DNA from: Bdellovibrio sp. NC01
Lineage (GTDB): Bacteria > Bdellovibrionota > Bdellovibrionia > Bdellovibrionales > Bdellovibrionaceae
Length of the DNA: 64,000 bases
Direction: 5' to 3'
NCBI RefSeq assembly: GCF_006874625.1
Contig: NZ_CP030034.1
Span: forward strand, 2,170,001 to 2,234,000
The notes below the pieces were generated by a model. That model searched no databases and was not told where the DNA came from. It worked only from the letters and a program-made list of their open reading frames with translations. Position 1 is the first letter of the stretch; the number at the start of each line of letters is the position of its first letter. Position numbers and translations under genes: made by a program. Positions 54,579-63,471 of the stretch are shown piece by piece.

Positions 54579-55560
54579 GACACCTTTTACTGACTTGATG
54601 GGTATCGATTTCCCTATTATCGCGGCACCTATGTTTTTAGTTAGCAACACGGACCTTGTGACTCAAGCGAGTGAGGCTGGCGGTATCGGCACATTCCCCG
54701 CTTTGAATTATCGCCCGCTTGAAAAATATGCGGAAGCTTTAAAGACAATCAAGTCACAAACAAAAAAGCCAATTGGCGTAAACATCATCGTGAACAAAAG
54801 CAATCAACGTCAGAATGACGATCTAAAGATCGCTCTTGATAACGGTGTTGATATGTTTATCACCTCACTAGGCTCTCCGAAAGCGGTGATTCAAGAAGCA
54901 CATAAAAATGGCGCGAAAGTTTTCTGTGACGTCACAAACCTTGAACACGCTTTGAAAGTTCAGGATATGGGCGCTGACGGTGTCATCGCTGTGGGCGCGG
55001 GCGCTGGTGGCCATGCGGGACCGATTTCGCCGTTGGTTTTGATTCCATGGCTTAAAACTCAATTGCAGATTCCAATTTTAGCAGCGGGCGGAATCTCTCA
55101 TGGTTCAATGATTGCCGCGTGTTTGGCGTTAGGTGCTTCGGGTGTTAGCGTTGGTACACGTTTTATCGCCAGCAAAGAAGCACAAGTCGATGAGGCTTAT
55201 AAAAAGGCCATCGTTGATTCCACTCCGGAAGATATCGTGATGACAACGCGTGTGTCAGGAACGCCAGCAGCTGTTATCAATACTCCGTATGTGCAAAAAT
55301 TGGGAACGGATTTACCGTGGGCTTTCAAGATTCTGAAAGAACACAAAATGACAAAAAAATATATGGTGCCGTTGATTCACTTGATGGGCATGAAGTCATT
55401 AGAAGAGGCAGCGATGAAGCCCACTTGGAAAACTGTTTGGACAGCTGGCCAATCTGTGGGCTTAGTCGACGATATCTTAAGCGTTCACGACATCTATCGT
55501 AAACTCATTAACGAGTACGATGACAGCGTGAAAGCTGTATCGCGCCTAGGACTTGAGTGA
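54562..55560 (+). CDS. Nitronate monooxygenase / 2-nitropropane dioxygenase-like
   Basis: A 332-residue FMN-dependent TIM barrel: IAAPMFLVSNTDLVTQASEAGGIG at the N-terminus (shown here in parts: PMFLVSN, SEAGGIGTF), flavin-site GAGAGGHAGPI near residue 150, AAGGISHG and ALGASGVSVGTRFI near 180-205. It oxidises alkyl nitronates or related compounds, or may act as an enoyl reductase relative. I use ATG 54562 with GAGGT before it. It overlaps the CLC-F gene by 17 bases and so is translated with it. Confidence 0.88.
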   Translation: MLKKIKTPFTDLMGIDFPIIAAPMFLVSNTDLVTQASEAGGIGTFPALNYRPLEKYAEALKTIKSQTKKPIGVNIIVNKSNQRQNDDLKIALDNGVDMFITSLGSPKAVIQEAHKNGAKVFCDVTNLEHALKVQDMGADGVIAVGAGAGGHAGPISPLVLIPWLKTQLQIPILAAGGISHGSMIAACLALGASGVSVGTRFIASKEAQVDEAYKKAIVDSTPEDIVMTTRVSGTPAAVINTPYVQKLGTDLPWAFKILKEHKMTKKYMVPLIHLMGMKSLEEAAMKPTWKTVWTAGQSVGLVDDILSVHDIYRKLINEYDDSVKAVSRLGLE

Positions 55561-56031
55561 TCTGTTACGCACCGACAAAGTCAGCTCGTAAGTCATTACG
55601 GGCTCTGTCGGATTTTTTGAAGGCACCACTGCGTAGCCTTTCATCTTTCTTTCGACACGTGCTGGATTTGTTTTTGCCTCGTCAATGACCGCAAGTACGT
55701 GTTCGATCTCTTCACAGATAAAGTGCACATCACCATCCGCGCGCTTTAAGAATTCCGCTTTAAAATCTTTGAACACAAAATCGATCTTCTGTTTGCTTTC
55801 CGCAATCGCTGCGACCGCAGGTGCCACCAAAGACAATTCTGCACCAATACCCAATGCACCAAAATACATCGAGTTCAGATGATTTTTCGTTCTGAAATTC
55901 AAAGGAATCTTCAATACGAATTTTTTATCGTTCATTTCGATCACGCGCGGTGAACAAAACAACACAAGTGGGATTTTTACTAGACCGTAAAGATTAATAA
56001 ACGCTGTGAATTTGAGATTTTTCATGTTCAT
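55546..56031 (-). CDS. DUF4442 / PaaI-like thioesterase fold protein
   Basis: A 161-residue protein with a hot-dog fold pattern: NHLNSMYFGALGIGAELSLV (the helix and its Asn-His lead), then strands IDFVFKDFKAEFLKRA and HFICEEIEHVLAVID. DUF4442 relatives bind acyl-CoA and may cut thioesters. The catalytic residue is not clear. The gene converges on the nitronate monooxygenase gene with a 15-base overlap. Confidence 0.8.
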   Translation of the reverse strand: MNMKNLKFTAFINLYGLVKIPLVLFCSPRVIEMNDKKFVLKIPLNFRTKNHLNSMYFGALGIGAELSLVAPAVAAIAESKQKIDFVFKDFKAEFLKRADGDVHFICEEIEHVLAVIDEAKTNPARVERKMKGYAVVPSKNPTEPVMTYELTLSVRNRSLKS

Positions 56032-56243
56032 GCATTTATCTTAGGACTCTGGACTTAAAAGAGGCCAGCATTTTCTATTAAGGACCAGGAGATTTGCAGA
56101 AATATTAAACTAGGCAGATAATAATAAGTGAACAAGCTGCCGATAGAAGACGATGATTCATTCCCTTGAACCAGTTCTCAAATTCCCTCCTTCTACTCGA
56201 CAGCTTGCTTTTTTTGGCCACGCGATAGAGGAAATCTTTAAAA

Positions 56244-56633
56244 CTACAAATCAATGCCCAAACAGAAACTTGCAATTAAAACGGCAAAGACGGCGAACGC
56301 CATAATCGCAAGCACGCGGTCTTTTTGTTTGATAAATAGAACGCCTGTCATAAATACACGCGCTACCGGCAAACACACTAAGATCACCATACCAATTAAA
56401 GAGATGATCATGGGACGATCATTCATTAACAACGCCCAGTGAATTGTCTCCATGAAGCTTTTTGGCTCATATGTTGTGAAACTCGATAGCATGTCACCAT
56501 TTTGAATCCACAACCACACCCAACCGATTGCCAAAAACATTCCCGCAAGTAAAACACCTGTGCGCAAAAGTTTTGAAATCGTCAGTTCAAGCTGATGTAA
56601 CGGATCTAATGTTGGATCTTGATTTTGCTCCAT
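56244..56633 (-). CDS. DUF1634 membrane protein
   Basis: A 129-residue protein with three membrane helices (LLRTGVLLAGMFLAIGWVWL, MIISLIGMVILVCLPVARVF, IMAFAVFAVLIASFCLGI). DUF1634 proteins are found next to TauE-type permeases. Its ATG overlaps the TauE stop by one base (TAATG), so the two are translated together and probably form one export unit. Confidence 0.85.
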   Translation of the reverse strand: MEQNQDPTLDPLHQLELTISKLLRTGVLLAGMFLAIGWVWLWIQNGDMLSSFTTYEPKSFMETIHWALLMNDRPMIISLIGMVILVCLPVARVFMTGVLFIKQKDRVLAIMAFAVFAVLIASFCLGIDL

Positions 56634-57448
56634 TAGCTAAGTCCTTTCATGATCATTTGGATTGATACGATCGCAAGCACAACCACGAAGATCTGACGAA
56701 TTCTTACGGCTGGAATTTTCACCATCATCTTTGCACCAATGAACGAACCGATGATAATTCCAACGGCAACCGGCGATGCAATTTCTGGGCGAATATCGCC
56801 TTTCAGTAAATAAGCGCCAGCACTTGCCGAAGCTGTCACACCGATCATGAAGTTGGAAGTGGCTGACGACGCTTTGATGGGCATTTTCATCGCGCCATCC
56901 ATTGCAAGTACTTTGAAAATACCCGAACCGATACCTAACAGTGCAGAAAGAATTCCAGCACCAAACATAGCAAACAACCCCAGTGGCACATGCTCGACTT
57001 TGTAGTGAATCCAACCGCCTTTTGCGTCTGGATACGAACCATCAAGTCTTAATTTTTCCGCCCAAGGATGATTGTGACCCGAAAAATGCTCTTCGCGCTT
57101 TCTTAACATCATGATGGCTGAGAAAAACAACAAACCACCAAAAAGTAAAAACAAAAACTGCGCTTTGATGTAGGACGCAATCAAGAAACCAACGATGGCA
57201 CCAGTAACCGTTCCGATTTCCAAGAAAACAGCGAGACGTAAATTAGTCAGTGAATCTTTTAGGTAGCTGGCTGCTGCGCCTGAAGATGTCGCAACAATTG
57301 ATATCAAACTTGCTGCGATCGCGTAACGAATGTTGACGTGAAAAACTAAGGTTAGAACTGGAACGACGATAATGCCGCCGCCTAAGCCTAACAGGGAACC
57401 TAAGAAGCCTGCGCCAATTGAGGTTCCCAACAAGAGTAACTCGTACAT
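56633..57448 (-). CDS. TauE/SafE-family anion permease
   Basis: A 271-residue protein with about seven membrane helices. The two internal repeats begin GFLGSLLGLGGGIIVVPVL and GILSALLGIGSGIFKVLAM, the GxxxGxGGG signature of the family. It exports sulphite, sulphonates or related sulphur anions. It lies 12 bases behind the small secreted or membrane gene upstream and one base before DUF1634. Confidence 0.9.
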   Translation of the reverse strand: MYELLLLGTSIGAGFLGSLLGLGGGIIVVPVLTLVFHVNIRYAIAASLISIVATSSGAAASYLKDSLTNLRLAVFLEIGTVTGAIVGFLIASYIKAQFLFLLFGGLLFFSAIMMLRKREEHFSGHNHPWAEKLRLDGSYPDAKGGWIHYKVEHVPLGLFAMFGAGILSALLGIGSGIFKVLAMDGAMKMPIKASSATSNFMIGVTASASAGAYLLKGDIRPEIASPVAVGIIIGSFIGAKMMVKIPAVRIRQIFVVVLAIVSIQMIMKGLS

Positions 57449-57460
57449 GTGAACTCCCCC

Positions 57461-57838
57461 TTACTTAGGGCAGTCAAATAAACGAACAAGTCTTGCGCCG
57501 AAGTAAGTATCTTTCTTTGTAAACTTCCAAGGAGGATAAGGCAAGAAAACAGCTTCTGCACATTGTCCTTTTTGCGCAACGGCCCACTGACGATCTTCAG
57601 AAGAAGCTGTGTAGATTTCTCCAGTTTTTTCGTCTTTGATACCAATTGCGAATGAAAAAACTTTTTCATTGATGTCGCTGTTCGCGCGAGAAATCAATGC
57701 AACAGGAATTTCAACACGCTCAACCGCTGTGATTTGACCATTGATTGTTTTAGAGAAGATCACGCTGTAATATTCAACCAGGGCGTAACAAATACCACCA
57801 ACGATGACGAGAACCACAAGTGCTTTTAGAAATTTCAT
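57461..57838 (-). CDS. Small membrane-anchored protein, unknown
   Basis: A 125-residue protein with an N-terminal membrane helix (LKALVVLVIVGGICYALVEY) and a periplasmic domain with paired cysteines near residues 93 and the end (QCAEAVF, LFDCPK). ATG 57838 gives MKFLKAL; ATG 57850 adds four residues. The domain phrases SFAIGIKDEKTGEIYTASSE recur in small membrane proteins whose role I do not know. It is first in the operon with TauE and DUF1634. Confidence 0.72.
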   Translation of the reverse strand: MKFLKALVVLVIVGGICYALVEYYSVIFSKTINGQITAVERVEIPVALISRANSDINEKVFSFAIGIKDEKTGEIYTASSEDRQWAVAQKGQCAEAVFLPYPPWKFTKKDTYFGARLVRLFDCPK

Positions 57839-57903
57839 AATTGCTGCCATATAAAGCGATTATGGGTTAGCCTTAGAACCGACGTCAACCAAAAGGACTT
57901 ACG

Positions 57904-59142
57904 ATGTTTTCGAAAAAAGAAAAAATCTTACTCGGCATGCTTGCTGCGATTCAGTTCAGCTCGGTTGTCGACTTCATGATCATGATGCCGCTTGGTCCGC
58001 AGTTGATGCGTCTTTTTCACATCAACCCTCATCAGTTCGGACTCCTCGTGTCATCGTACACATTCTGCGCTGGCGTGAGTGGTTTTCTTGCTTCTTTCTT
58101 TGTTGATAAATTCGATCGCAAAGTGAACTTGCTGTTTTTCTATACAGGCTTTGGCTTGGGCACGGTCGCATGTGCTTTGGCTCCCACTTACGAATTGCTC
58201 TTGCTTGCGCGCGGTTTAACCGGAGTCTTTGGCGGAGTCTTAAGCTCACTCGTCCTTTCGATTGTGAGTGATGCAATTTCTTACGAACGCCGTGGCAGCG
58301 CGATGGGCGTGATCATGACGGCCTTTTCGATGGCATCTATTTTTGGCGTTCCCTTTAGTTTATTTCTTGCGAATCAGTATTCGTGGCATGCACCATTTAT
58401 CTTTCTGGGACTTGCATCGCTGGTATTGTGTTTAATGATTTTATTCTTCATGCCTTCCATGCGTGGGCATTTAGTGAATCGCCAAAAAGCGCCGATTTAT
58501 CAGTCGCTAATTGAAATCATCAAGAACACCAATCAACGTCGCGCTTTGGTCTTTATGTTTTGCGTGATCTTTGGTCACTTTGCCATTGTGCCGTTTCTTT
58601 CGCCATCAATGGTCGCAAATGTCGGCATGACTGAAGCACAGTTGCCATTGATTTACATGGTTGGCGGTTTATTCACGATTTTTACGTCACCTATGATTGG
58701 ACGCTTAGCTGATAAATACGGAAAACACGATGTGTTTAAGTATGGCGCGCTGGTGACGTTGATTCCTATTTTCCTGATTACACACCTGCCCCCAAGTCCA
58801 CTATGGGTCGCGTTGATTTGTACTTCTTTGTTTTTCGTGATGTCTGGCGGGCGCATGATTCCTGCGACCGCTTTGGTCTCAGGGACCACTCGACCGCAAA
58901 ATCGTGGAAGTTTTATGAGTATCGTAAATTGCGTGCAGCAATTAGCCTCAGCGACGGCCAGTTACATCGCAGGCATCATGGTGACTCAACAAGAAGGCAC
59001 GGGACATTTAGATCATTTTGAAAATGTGGGTTACATCGCGATTGCGTTCACACTGCTTGCGGTTTTCTTATCACGCAATATCGTTGCAGTGGAACAAGTG
59101 GCCGGCAAAGAAGCCGACGCGCATATTGCAGAGCCGGTTTAA
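57904..59142 (+). CDS. MFS drug/metabolite transporter
   Basis: A 412-residue protein of 12 helices. The first helix region has MIMMPLGPQLMRLFHINPHQ; loop 2-3 has DKFDRKVNLLFFYTG; helix 4 has LLLARGLTGVFGGVLSSLVL; and the second half starts near GHFAIVPFLSPSMVANVGM. It resembles the arabinose or bicyclomycin-type proton antiporters. Substrate unknown. It lies alone on plus, divergent from the TauE operon and convergent with ArfB. Confidence 0.87.
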   Translation: MFSKKEKILLGMLAAIQFSSVVDFMIMMPLGPQLMRLFHINPHQFGLLVSSYTFCAGVSGFLASFFVDKFDRKVNLLFFYTGFGLGTVACALAPTYELLLLARGLTGVFGGVLSSLVLSIVSDAISYERRGSAMGVIMTAFSMASIFGVPFSLFLANQYSWHAPFIFLGLASLVLCLMILFFMPSMRGHLVNRQKAPIYQSLIEIIKNTNQRRALVFMFCVIFGHFAIVPFLSPSMVANVGMTEAQLPLIYMVGGLFTIFTSPMIGRLADKYGKHDVFKYGALVTLIPIFLITHLPPSPLWVALICTSLFFVMSGGRMIPATALVSGTTRPQNRGSFMSIVNCVQQLASATASYIAGIMVTQQEGTGHLDHFENVGYIAIAFTLLAVFLSRNIVAVEQVAGKEADAHIAEPV

Positions 59143-59544
59143 TTATACACGAACTTTCTGACGACCGGCTTTGACTTCTGATTGGATTTTCTTACCTTCA
59201 AGTCTTCTGCGCACAGAACCTTTTGTAGGTTTTGTTGCCACACGTTTCTTCGGCACGAACAAAGCTTTCTTAATCAGCGCTTGCAGTTTACGAATGCAGG
59301 CTGAACGATTTTGGTCTTGATCGCGATGCTCTTCACTGCGAATCAAGATATCGCCTTCATCCGTTAGCTGATTTGCGAGTTTATGTAGCAATCTTTCTTT
59401 CACTTCGGGCGAAAACGCGTGGCTCTTTGCGGGATTCCAGCGCAAAATCGCCGCCGAATTGGTGCGATTCACGTTTTGTCCACCCGGCCCCCGCGAACGC
59501 GCGTATGAAAAATCCAATTCGTGAAATGGAATATTAACGTCCAT
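59143..59544 (-). CDS. arfB: Ribosome rescue factor ArfB (GGQ peptidyl-tRNA hydrolase)
   Basis: A 133-residue protein with the release-factor catalytic motif in SRGPGGQNVNRTNSAAILRW, and a basic tail (RLEGKKIQSEVKAGRQKVRV) that sits in the empty mRNA channel of a stalled ribosome. It frees peptides from stalled ribosomes without a stop codon. Length and tail match ArfB (YaeJ). It overlaps the OsmC gene by 11 bases. Confidence 0.92.
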   Translation of the reverse strand: MDVNIPFHELDFSYARSRGPGGQNVNRTNSAAILRWNPAKSHAFSPEVKERLLHKLANQLTDEGDILIRSEEHRDQDQNRSACIRKLQALIKKALFVPKKRVATKPTKGSVRRRLEGKKIQSEVKAGRQKVRV

Positions 59545-60025
59545 GCCCCGCCTCGGACTCTTTTAAACTTTCTGTAAAATCGGCTTTTGCTTCGTGAATA
59601 ACCGCGCCATTCAAAAACACACGGTAGTAAATTGGCGATGTGGGGTTCACCATCGCACTGACGCCACAGTATTTGGTCATCGAAAGATCGACAGATTTAA
59701 TAACTTGATCAGGCTTTGCGTCGGGGCTAGTGACCTTAAAATCAACCATCACTTTCGCAAAAATCGACGGATAGCCTTGAGTTGTGTCAGATTCCGCATT
59801 CACTTCTAAAGATTGAAGATCGACTCTCATTTTTTTAAGAATTGAAGCCACATCGATACCTGAGCACGCGCAGATCGCACCTAAGAGCACTTCTTTTGGA
59901 GACGCACCTCGATCATCGCCGCCATTTGCCACTTTTGTGTCCATTTGGAACTTATGTCCACTCCCAGAGAGTGCTTCGAAGCCCAGACCTCCGGTCCACT
60001 TCGTTTGACAGCTCATGTGCGCCAT
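59534..60025 (-). CDS. OsmC-family protein
   Basis: A 163-residue protein. OsmC fold: strands at the start (CQTKWTGGLGFEALS), the helix with catalytic-type Cys in PKEVLLGAICACSGIDVASIL and the second Cys in LSMTKYCGVSAMV. Members reduce organic peroxides or bind sulphur compounds. GGGGAGG precedes the ATG. It is the first gene of a two-gene operon with ArfB. Confidence 0.88.
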   Translation of the reverse strand: MAHMSCQTKWTGGLGFEALSGSGHKFQMDTKVANGGDDRGASPKEVLLGAICACSGIDVASILKKMRVDLQSLEVNAESDTTQGYPSIFAKVMVDFKVTSPDAKPDQVIKSVDLSMTKYCGVSAMVNPTSPIYYRVFLNGAVIHEAKADFTESLKESEAGHGR

Positions 60026-60150
60026 ATTTCCTCCCCATGCGTTAGGCTTAACGAATGAAAGAATAACTCTGATAACGCCCGAAGTAAATACTGGGAAAAT
60101 TTGCGTTGGCGCGGCAGCCCAGTGTAAACTTAGAGGGTTAGGAGTGTCTT

Positions 60151-61734
60151 ATGTTGTTAGTTATCGCTATAGCCCTTATTGCAATTATCGCCGGTGGTGG
60201 ATTGGGCTTGGCTTTACATAAATTGCAGAACGCGCGCACTCTTCGTTTAGCTCGTGAAGAAGCCAATGAAATTCTCGGAGAAGCCAAAGAGGCTGTCGAG
60301 CTTCGTCAGCTAGAAGAAAAAGAACGCGTGCAAGAAATTGAAATGGAAATGTGGACAAAGATTGAAGCTGAGATGTTAAAGACCGAAGGTCGCATCGAAG
60401 ATCTTCAAGAAGTTGCTAACGAGAAAAAATCGAAAGCAGATTCCCTTGTTCAAGAAGAAAAGAAAAAACTGCAAGAGCGTGAAGCTGAAGTTAAAGTTCA
60501 AGAACAAGCCTTGAAATCTCAAGAAGCAGAACTGAATAAAGTTAAAGAAGTTCAAAAATCTTTGAATAAAGATTTCGTGGAAAAATTAACTGCAAAATTG
60601 AACACCTCTGCCGAAGAATTCAAAACGCAATTGAAAACGATGATGGAAGACGAAGCCCAACGTCGTGCGGCCCGTCTTGCGCAAGAACATGAAGAAGATG
60701 TGAAAGAACATGCGGAAACTCGTGCGAAAAAAATCTTGGGCCTGATCATCGACCGCTTCGCACGCCCTTACTGTGCAGAGCGTGGCATTGGTGCCGTGAA
60801 CTTCCCAGACAACCACGTCCGCAAACTTTTCTGCGATCCTGCGGGTGAAAATATCAAAACCGTTCAAGAAACTTGCGGTTGCGATATCATCGTTGAAGAA
60901 GGTTTGGATATGGTTGGCGTTGCAGGTTTTGATCCTGTTCGTCGTGAATTAACGCGCAGAACTTTGGAACGCATCTTCAAAGAGAAGAAAAGCATTACTC
61001 CAGATTTCATTCGTAAAATCGCTGAAAACCAAAAGAAAGAACTTACGAAAAATATCAAACACGATGGCGACTCTTTAGCCAAAGAGTTGAAACTTGAAGG
61101 TTTGCATCCAGAGATCCGTCAGATGATGGGTTCTTTGCGCTATCGTTACTCTTTCACACAAAATCAATACTTCCACTGCGGCGAAGTGGGTTGGCTTGCT
61201 GGCCTTCTAGCTTCGGAATTGGGTATCGATATTAAGAAAGCTCGCCGTGTAGGCATGCTTCACGATATCGGTAAATCGATGGACCATGTGATGGAAGGTG
61301 GCCATGCTGTGATTGGTGCTGACTTCATCGCGGCTCGCAATGAAGCACCAGATGTGGTTCATGCGGTTAAAGCCCATCACTTTGACGAACAACCTTCAAC
61401 AGATCATGCGTTTGTTGTCATCGCAGCCGATGCGATTTCTGGCGCTCGTCCTGGTGCACGTCGTTCGACGATTGAATCATACAACCAAAAAGTCTCTGAA
61501 CTTCAAGACATCGCACGAAGCTTCCAAGGCGTAACTGACTGTTTCGTTTTGAGTGGCGGTCGTGAATGCCGAGTGATGGTGAATGGCAAAAAGATCGACG
61601 ATACTCACGCACTTGATCTCTCAAAAAAGATCGCTGCGCGTATCGAAGAGGAATGCAATTATCCAGGACAAATCAAAGTTGTTGTGGTCCGCGAAACAAT
61701 TGTAACTGAGCAAACTCGTAAAGAGCTCGCGTAA
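60151..61734 (+). CDS. rny: Ribonuclease Y with altered KH loop
   Basis: A 527-residue protein: N-terminal membrane helix (VIAIALIAIIAGGGLGLAL), a long coiled coil to about residue 200, a KH domain, then an HD domain with catalytic H371-D372 in MLHDIGKSMDH. It starts mRNA decay at the membrane. The KH loop that is normally GREG reads DPAG (residues 229-232, in LFCDPAGENIK), so the canonical GxxG is lost although the next segment GVAGFDPVRRELTRR is normal. The order and length are typical of RNase Y. Confidence 0.92.
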   Translation: MLLVIAIALIAIIAGGGLGLALHKLQNARTLRLAREEANEILGEAKEAVELRQLEEKERVQEIEMEMWTKIEAEMLKTEGRIEDLQEVANEKKSKADSLVQEEKKKLQEREAEVKVQEQALKSQEAELNKVKEVQKSLNKDFVEKLTAKLNTSAEEFKTQLKTMMEDEAQRRAARLAQEHEEDVKEHAETRAKKILGLIIDRFARPYCAERGIGAVNFPDNHVRKLFCDPAGENIKTVQETCGCDIIVEEGLDMVGVAGFDPVRRELTRRTLERIFKEKKSITPDFIRKIAENQKKELTKNIKHDGDSLAKELKLEGLHPEIRQMMGSLRYRYSFTQNQYFHCGEVGWLAGLLASELGIDIKKARRVGMLHDIGKSMDHVMEGGHAVIGADFIAARNEAPDVVHAVKAHHFDEQPSTDHAFVVIAADAISGARPGARRSTIESYNQKVSELQDIARSFQGVTDCFVLSGGRECRVMVNGKKIDDTHALDLSKKIAARIEEECNYPGQIKVVVVRETIVTEQTRKELA

Positions 61735-61855
61735 CGCGAGTTCTTTGCTGAAACGCATCGGACCTTTCATTAAAACCCCTTCATACTCACGGTTTTAGAA
61801 GATTTTTCCACTCCAAATCGGTTCAAATAAGGCAATGCACTTAGGAGAACTCGAT

Positions 61856-62296
61856 ATGGTACTTGAAACAACGTCTTCCTCAACAAATCTAGAAAAGCAG
61901 CACGCTCCACGTGTTTTAGTTATCGATGACAGTTTGGATTCAGTAAAACTGATGTCACACATTCTCGATCACTATAAATGCGACGTGACTATGGCTTTCG
62001 ACGGACAAGACGCCATTCCTCTTCTTGTGAATAAGCAATTTGATTTGGTTGTTTTGGACTGGCAAATGCCACAAATGGGCGGCCGCGATACTTTACTTTT
62101 GATGGACCGTCTTTTGACTGAAAAGAAAGTTCATAAGGTACGCAAACCAATTCCTGTGGTGATCTACACAGGTCACAGCGAAGAAGAATTGGATTTGCCG
62201 CTTGTACGCAACTTCTCTTACTTGGGCTTCATCAATAAGCGCCAAGCCTTCAGTTCAATGATGCGATCTTTTAATTTTATTTTGCGTTCTATCTAG
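61856..62296 (+). CDS. Single-domain response regulator
   Basis: A 146-residue protein, nearly all receiver domain: DD in VLVIDDSLDSVKLM, phospho-Asp in LVVLDWQMPQMGG, Thr in VVIYTGHSEEE and Lys in LGFINKRQAFSS. No output domain. AGGAGAAC precedes ATG 61856; an earlier ATG at 61835 is also possible. It may relay phosphate or bind a partner such as a flagellar or cell cycle protein. No kinase is adjacent. Confidence 0.87.
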   Translation: MVLETTSSSTNLEKQHAPRVLVIDDSLDSVKLMSHILDHYKCDVTMAFDGQDAIPLLVNKQFDLVVLDWQMPQMGGRDTLLLMDRLLTEKKVHKVRKPIPVVIYTGHSEEELDLPLVRNFSYLGFINKRQAFSSMMRSFNFILRSI

Positions 62297-62304
62297 GCAA
62301 CTAG

Positions 62305-62366
62305 GAACGCTAAGTTTGAGGGGCCCTTGCTTCACGCAGGGGCCTCCAACGCCAACTTCGTTCTTT
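62305..62366. terminator. Possible convergent terminator region
   Basis: GAGGGGCCCTTGC / GCAGGGGCCTC form an imperfect hairpin with loop TTCAC, and flanking AACG...CGTT can extend it. There is no T run. It stands between the convergent response regulator and aldo-keto reductase genes. Confidence 0.4.
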
Positions 62367-62370
62367 CGTA

Positions 62371-63201
62371 TTAGAACGCCGCTGTCTCGGGATTAGGACC
62401 AATACGACCCTCCGCTGAATCCATCTTCGCAATCTTTTCCATGTCGCTGTTATCAAGCGTAAAACCAAACACATCAAAATTTTCTTTAATGCGTGAAGGT
62501 GTTACTGATTTTGGAATCACAATCAAACCTGATTGCAAATGCCAACGCAAAATAATCTGCGCTACAGATTTTCCATGTTTCGCCGCGATTTCTGATAGAG
62601 TCGCATCTTGCAAGATTTTACCTTGGCCAAGTGGACTCCACGATTCTGTGGCGATGCCTTTTTCTGCGTGGAACTTGCGAAGTTCTTTTTGTTGGAAATT
62701 CGGATGAAGTTCGATTTGATTTACTGCTGGTACTTCGCCCGTTTCTGCAATGATCTTTTTTAAGTTATCGATCGTGAAATTTGAAACACCGATCGTCTTA
62801 ACACGACCTTCCTTACGAAGTTGAATAAGCGCTTTCCATGTATCCACGAACAGACCACGATGTGGCGATGGCCAATGGATCAAATACATGTCCAAGTAAT
62901 CAAGCTTTAGCTTTTTCATGCTTTGTTCAAACGCGCTTAACGTCGAATCGTAACCTTGATTTTCATTCCATAGTTTTGTTGTGATGAAAAGCTCTTCGCG
63001 CTTCACTGAAGAGTTTTGAATCGCGCGTCCTAAGCCGTCTTCGTTGCGATAAATCGCTGCACCATCGATAGAGCGATAGCCGACTTTAATTGCTTCAAGC
63101 ACAGCCGTTTCCGCTTCCGCATCTGGAACTTGCCACAAACCGAAGCCAAGTTGTGGAATTGTTTTACCGTCGTTGAGTTTAAGAGAAGGAACATTCGACA
63201 T
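62371..63201 (-). CDS. Aldo-keto reductase
   Basis: A 276-residue TIM barrel of the AKR5-like type: start LKLNDGKTIPQLGFGLWQVP, catalytic Asp and Tyr in SIDGAAIYRNEDGLG, Lys in FITTKLWNEN, His in YLIHWPSPHRG. The NADPH end is VIPKSVTPSRIKENF. It reduces aldehydes or keto acids such as 2,5-diketo-D-gluconate or methylglyoxal in relatives. I use ATG 63201 with AGAGGTG before it rather than 63225. Confidence 0.92.
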   Translation of the reverse strand: MSNVPSLKLNDGKTIPQLGFGLWQVPDAEAETAVLEAIKVGYRSIDGAAIYRNEDGLGRAIQNSSVKREELFITTKLWNENQGYDSTLSAFEQSMKKLKLDYLDMYLIHWPSPHRGLFVDTWKALIQLRKEGRVKTIGVSNFTIDNLKKIIAETGEVPAVNQIELHPNFQQKELRKFHAEKGIATESWSPLGQGKILQDATLSEIAAKHGKSVAQIILRWHLQSGLIVIPKSVTPSRIKENFDVFGFTLDNSDMEKIAKMDSAEGRIGPNPETAAF

Positions 63202-63471
63202 AAGACACCTCTTATTTTGTAACAAACATAAGCACCATTTAGCTCTTCTGTTCGATTTCGGTCAAGTTTGCATTCTGTGAGATCCCAAGATGACGCGCAT
63301 TTCACGAATGTTAAAATGACAAGCAATGTATAAAATTTATTTTAGTGGATAACTTTGATCTTCAGAATCTGAATTGTTATCTTAACTGCATATGGACCCT
63401 GACCCCAATTTAAATCTCGTAAGCCTTTCTTTAATTAACACCCAAAATAAAATCGCACGCGAGGAGCTTGT

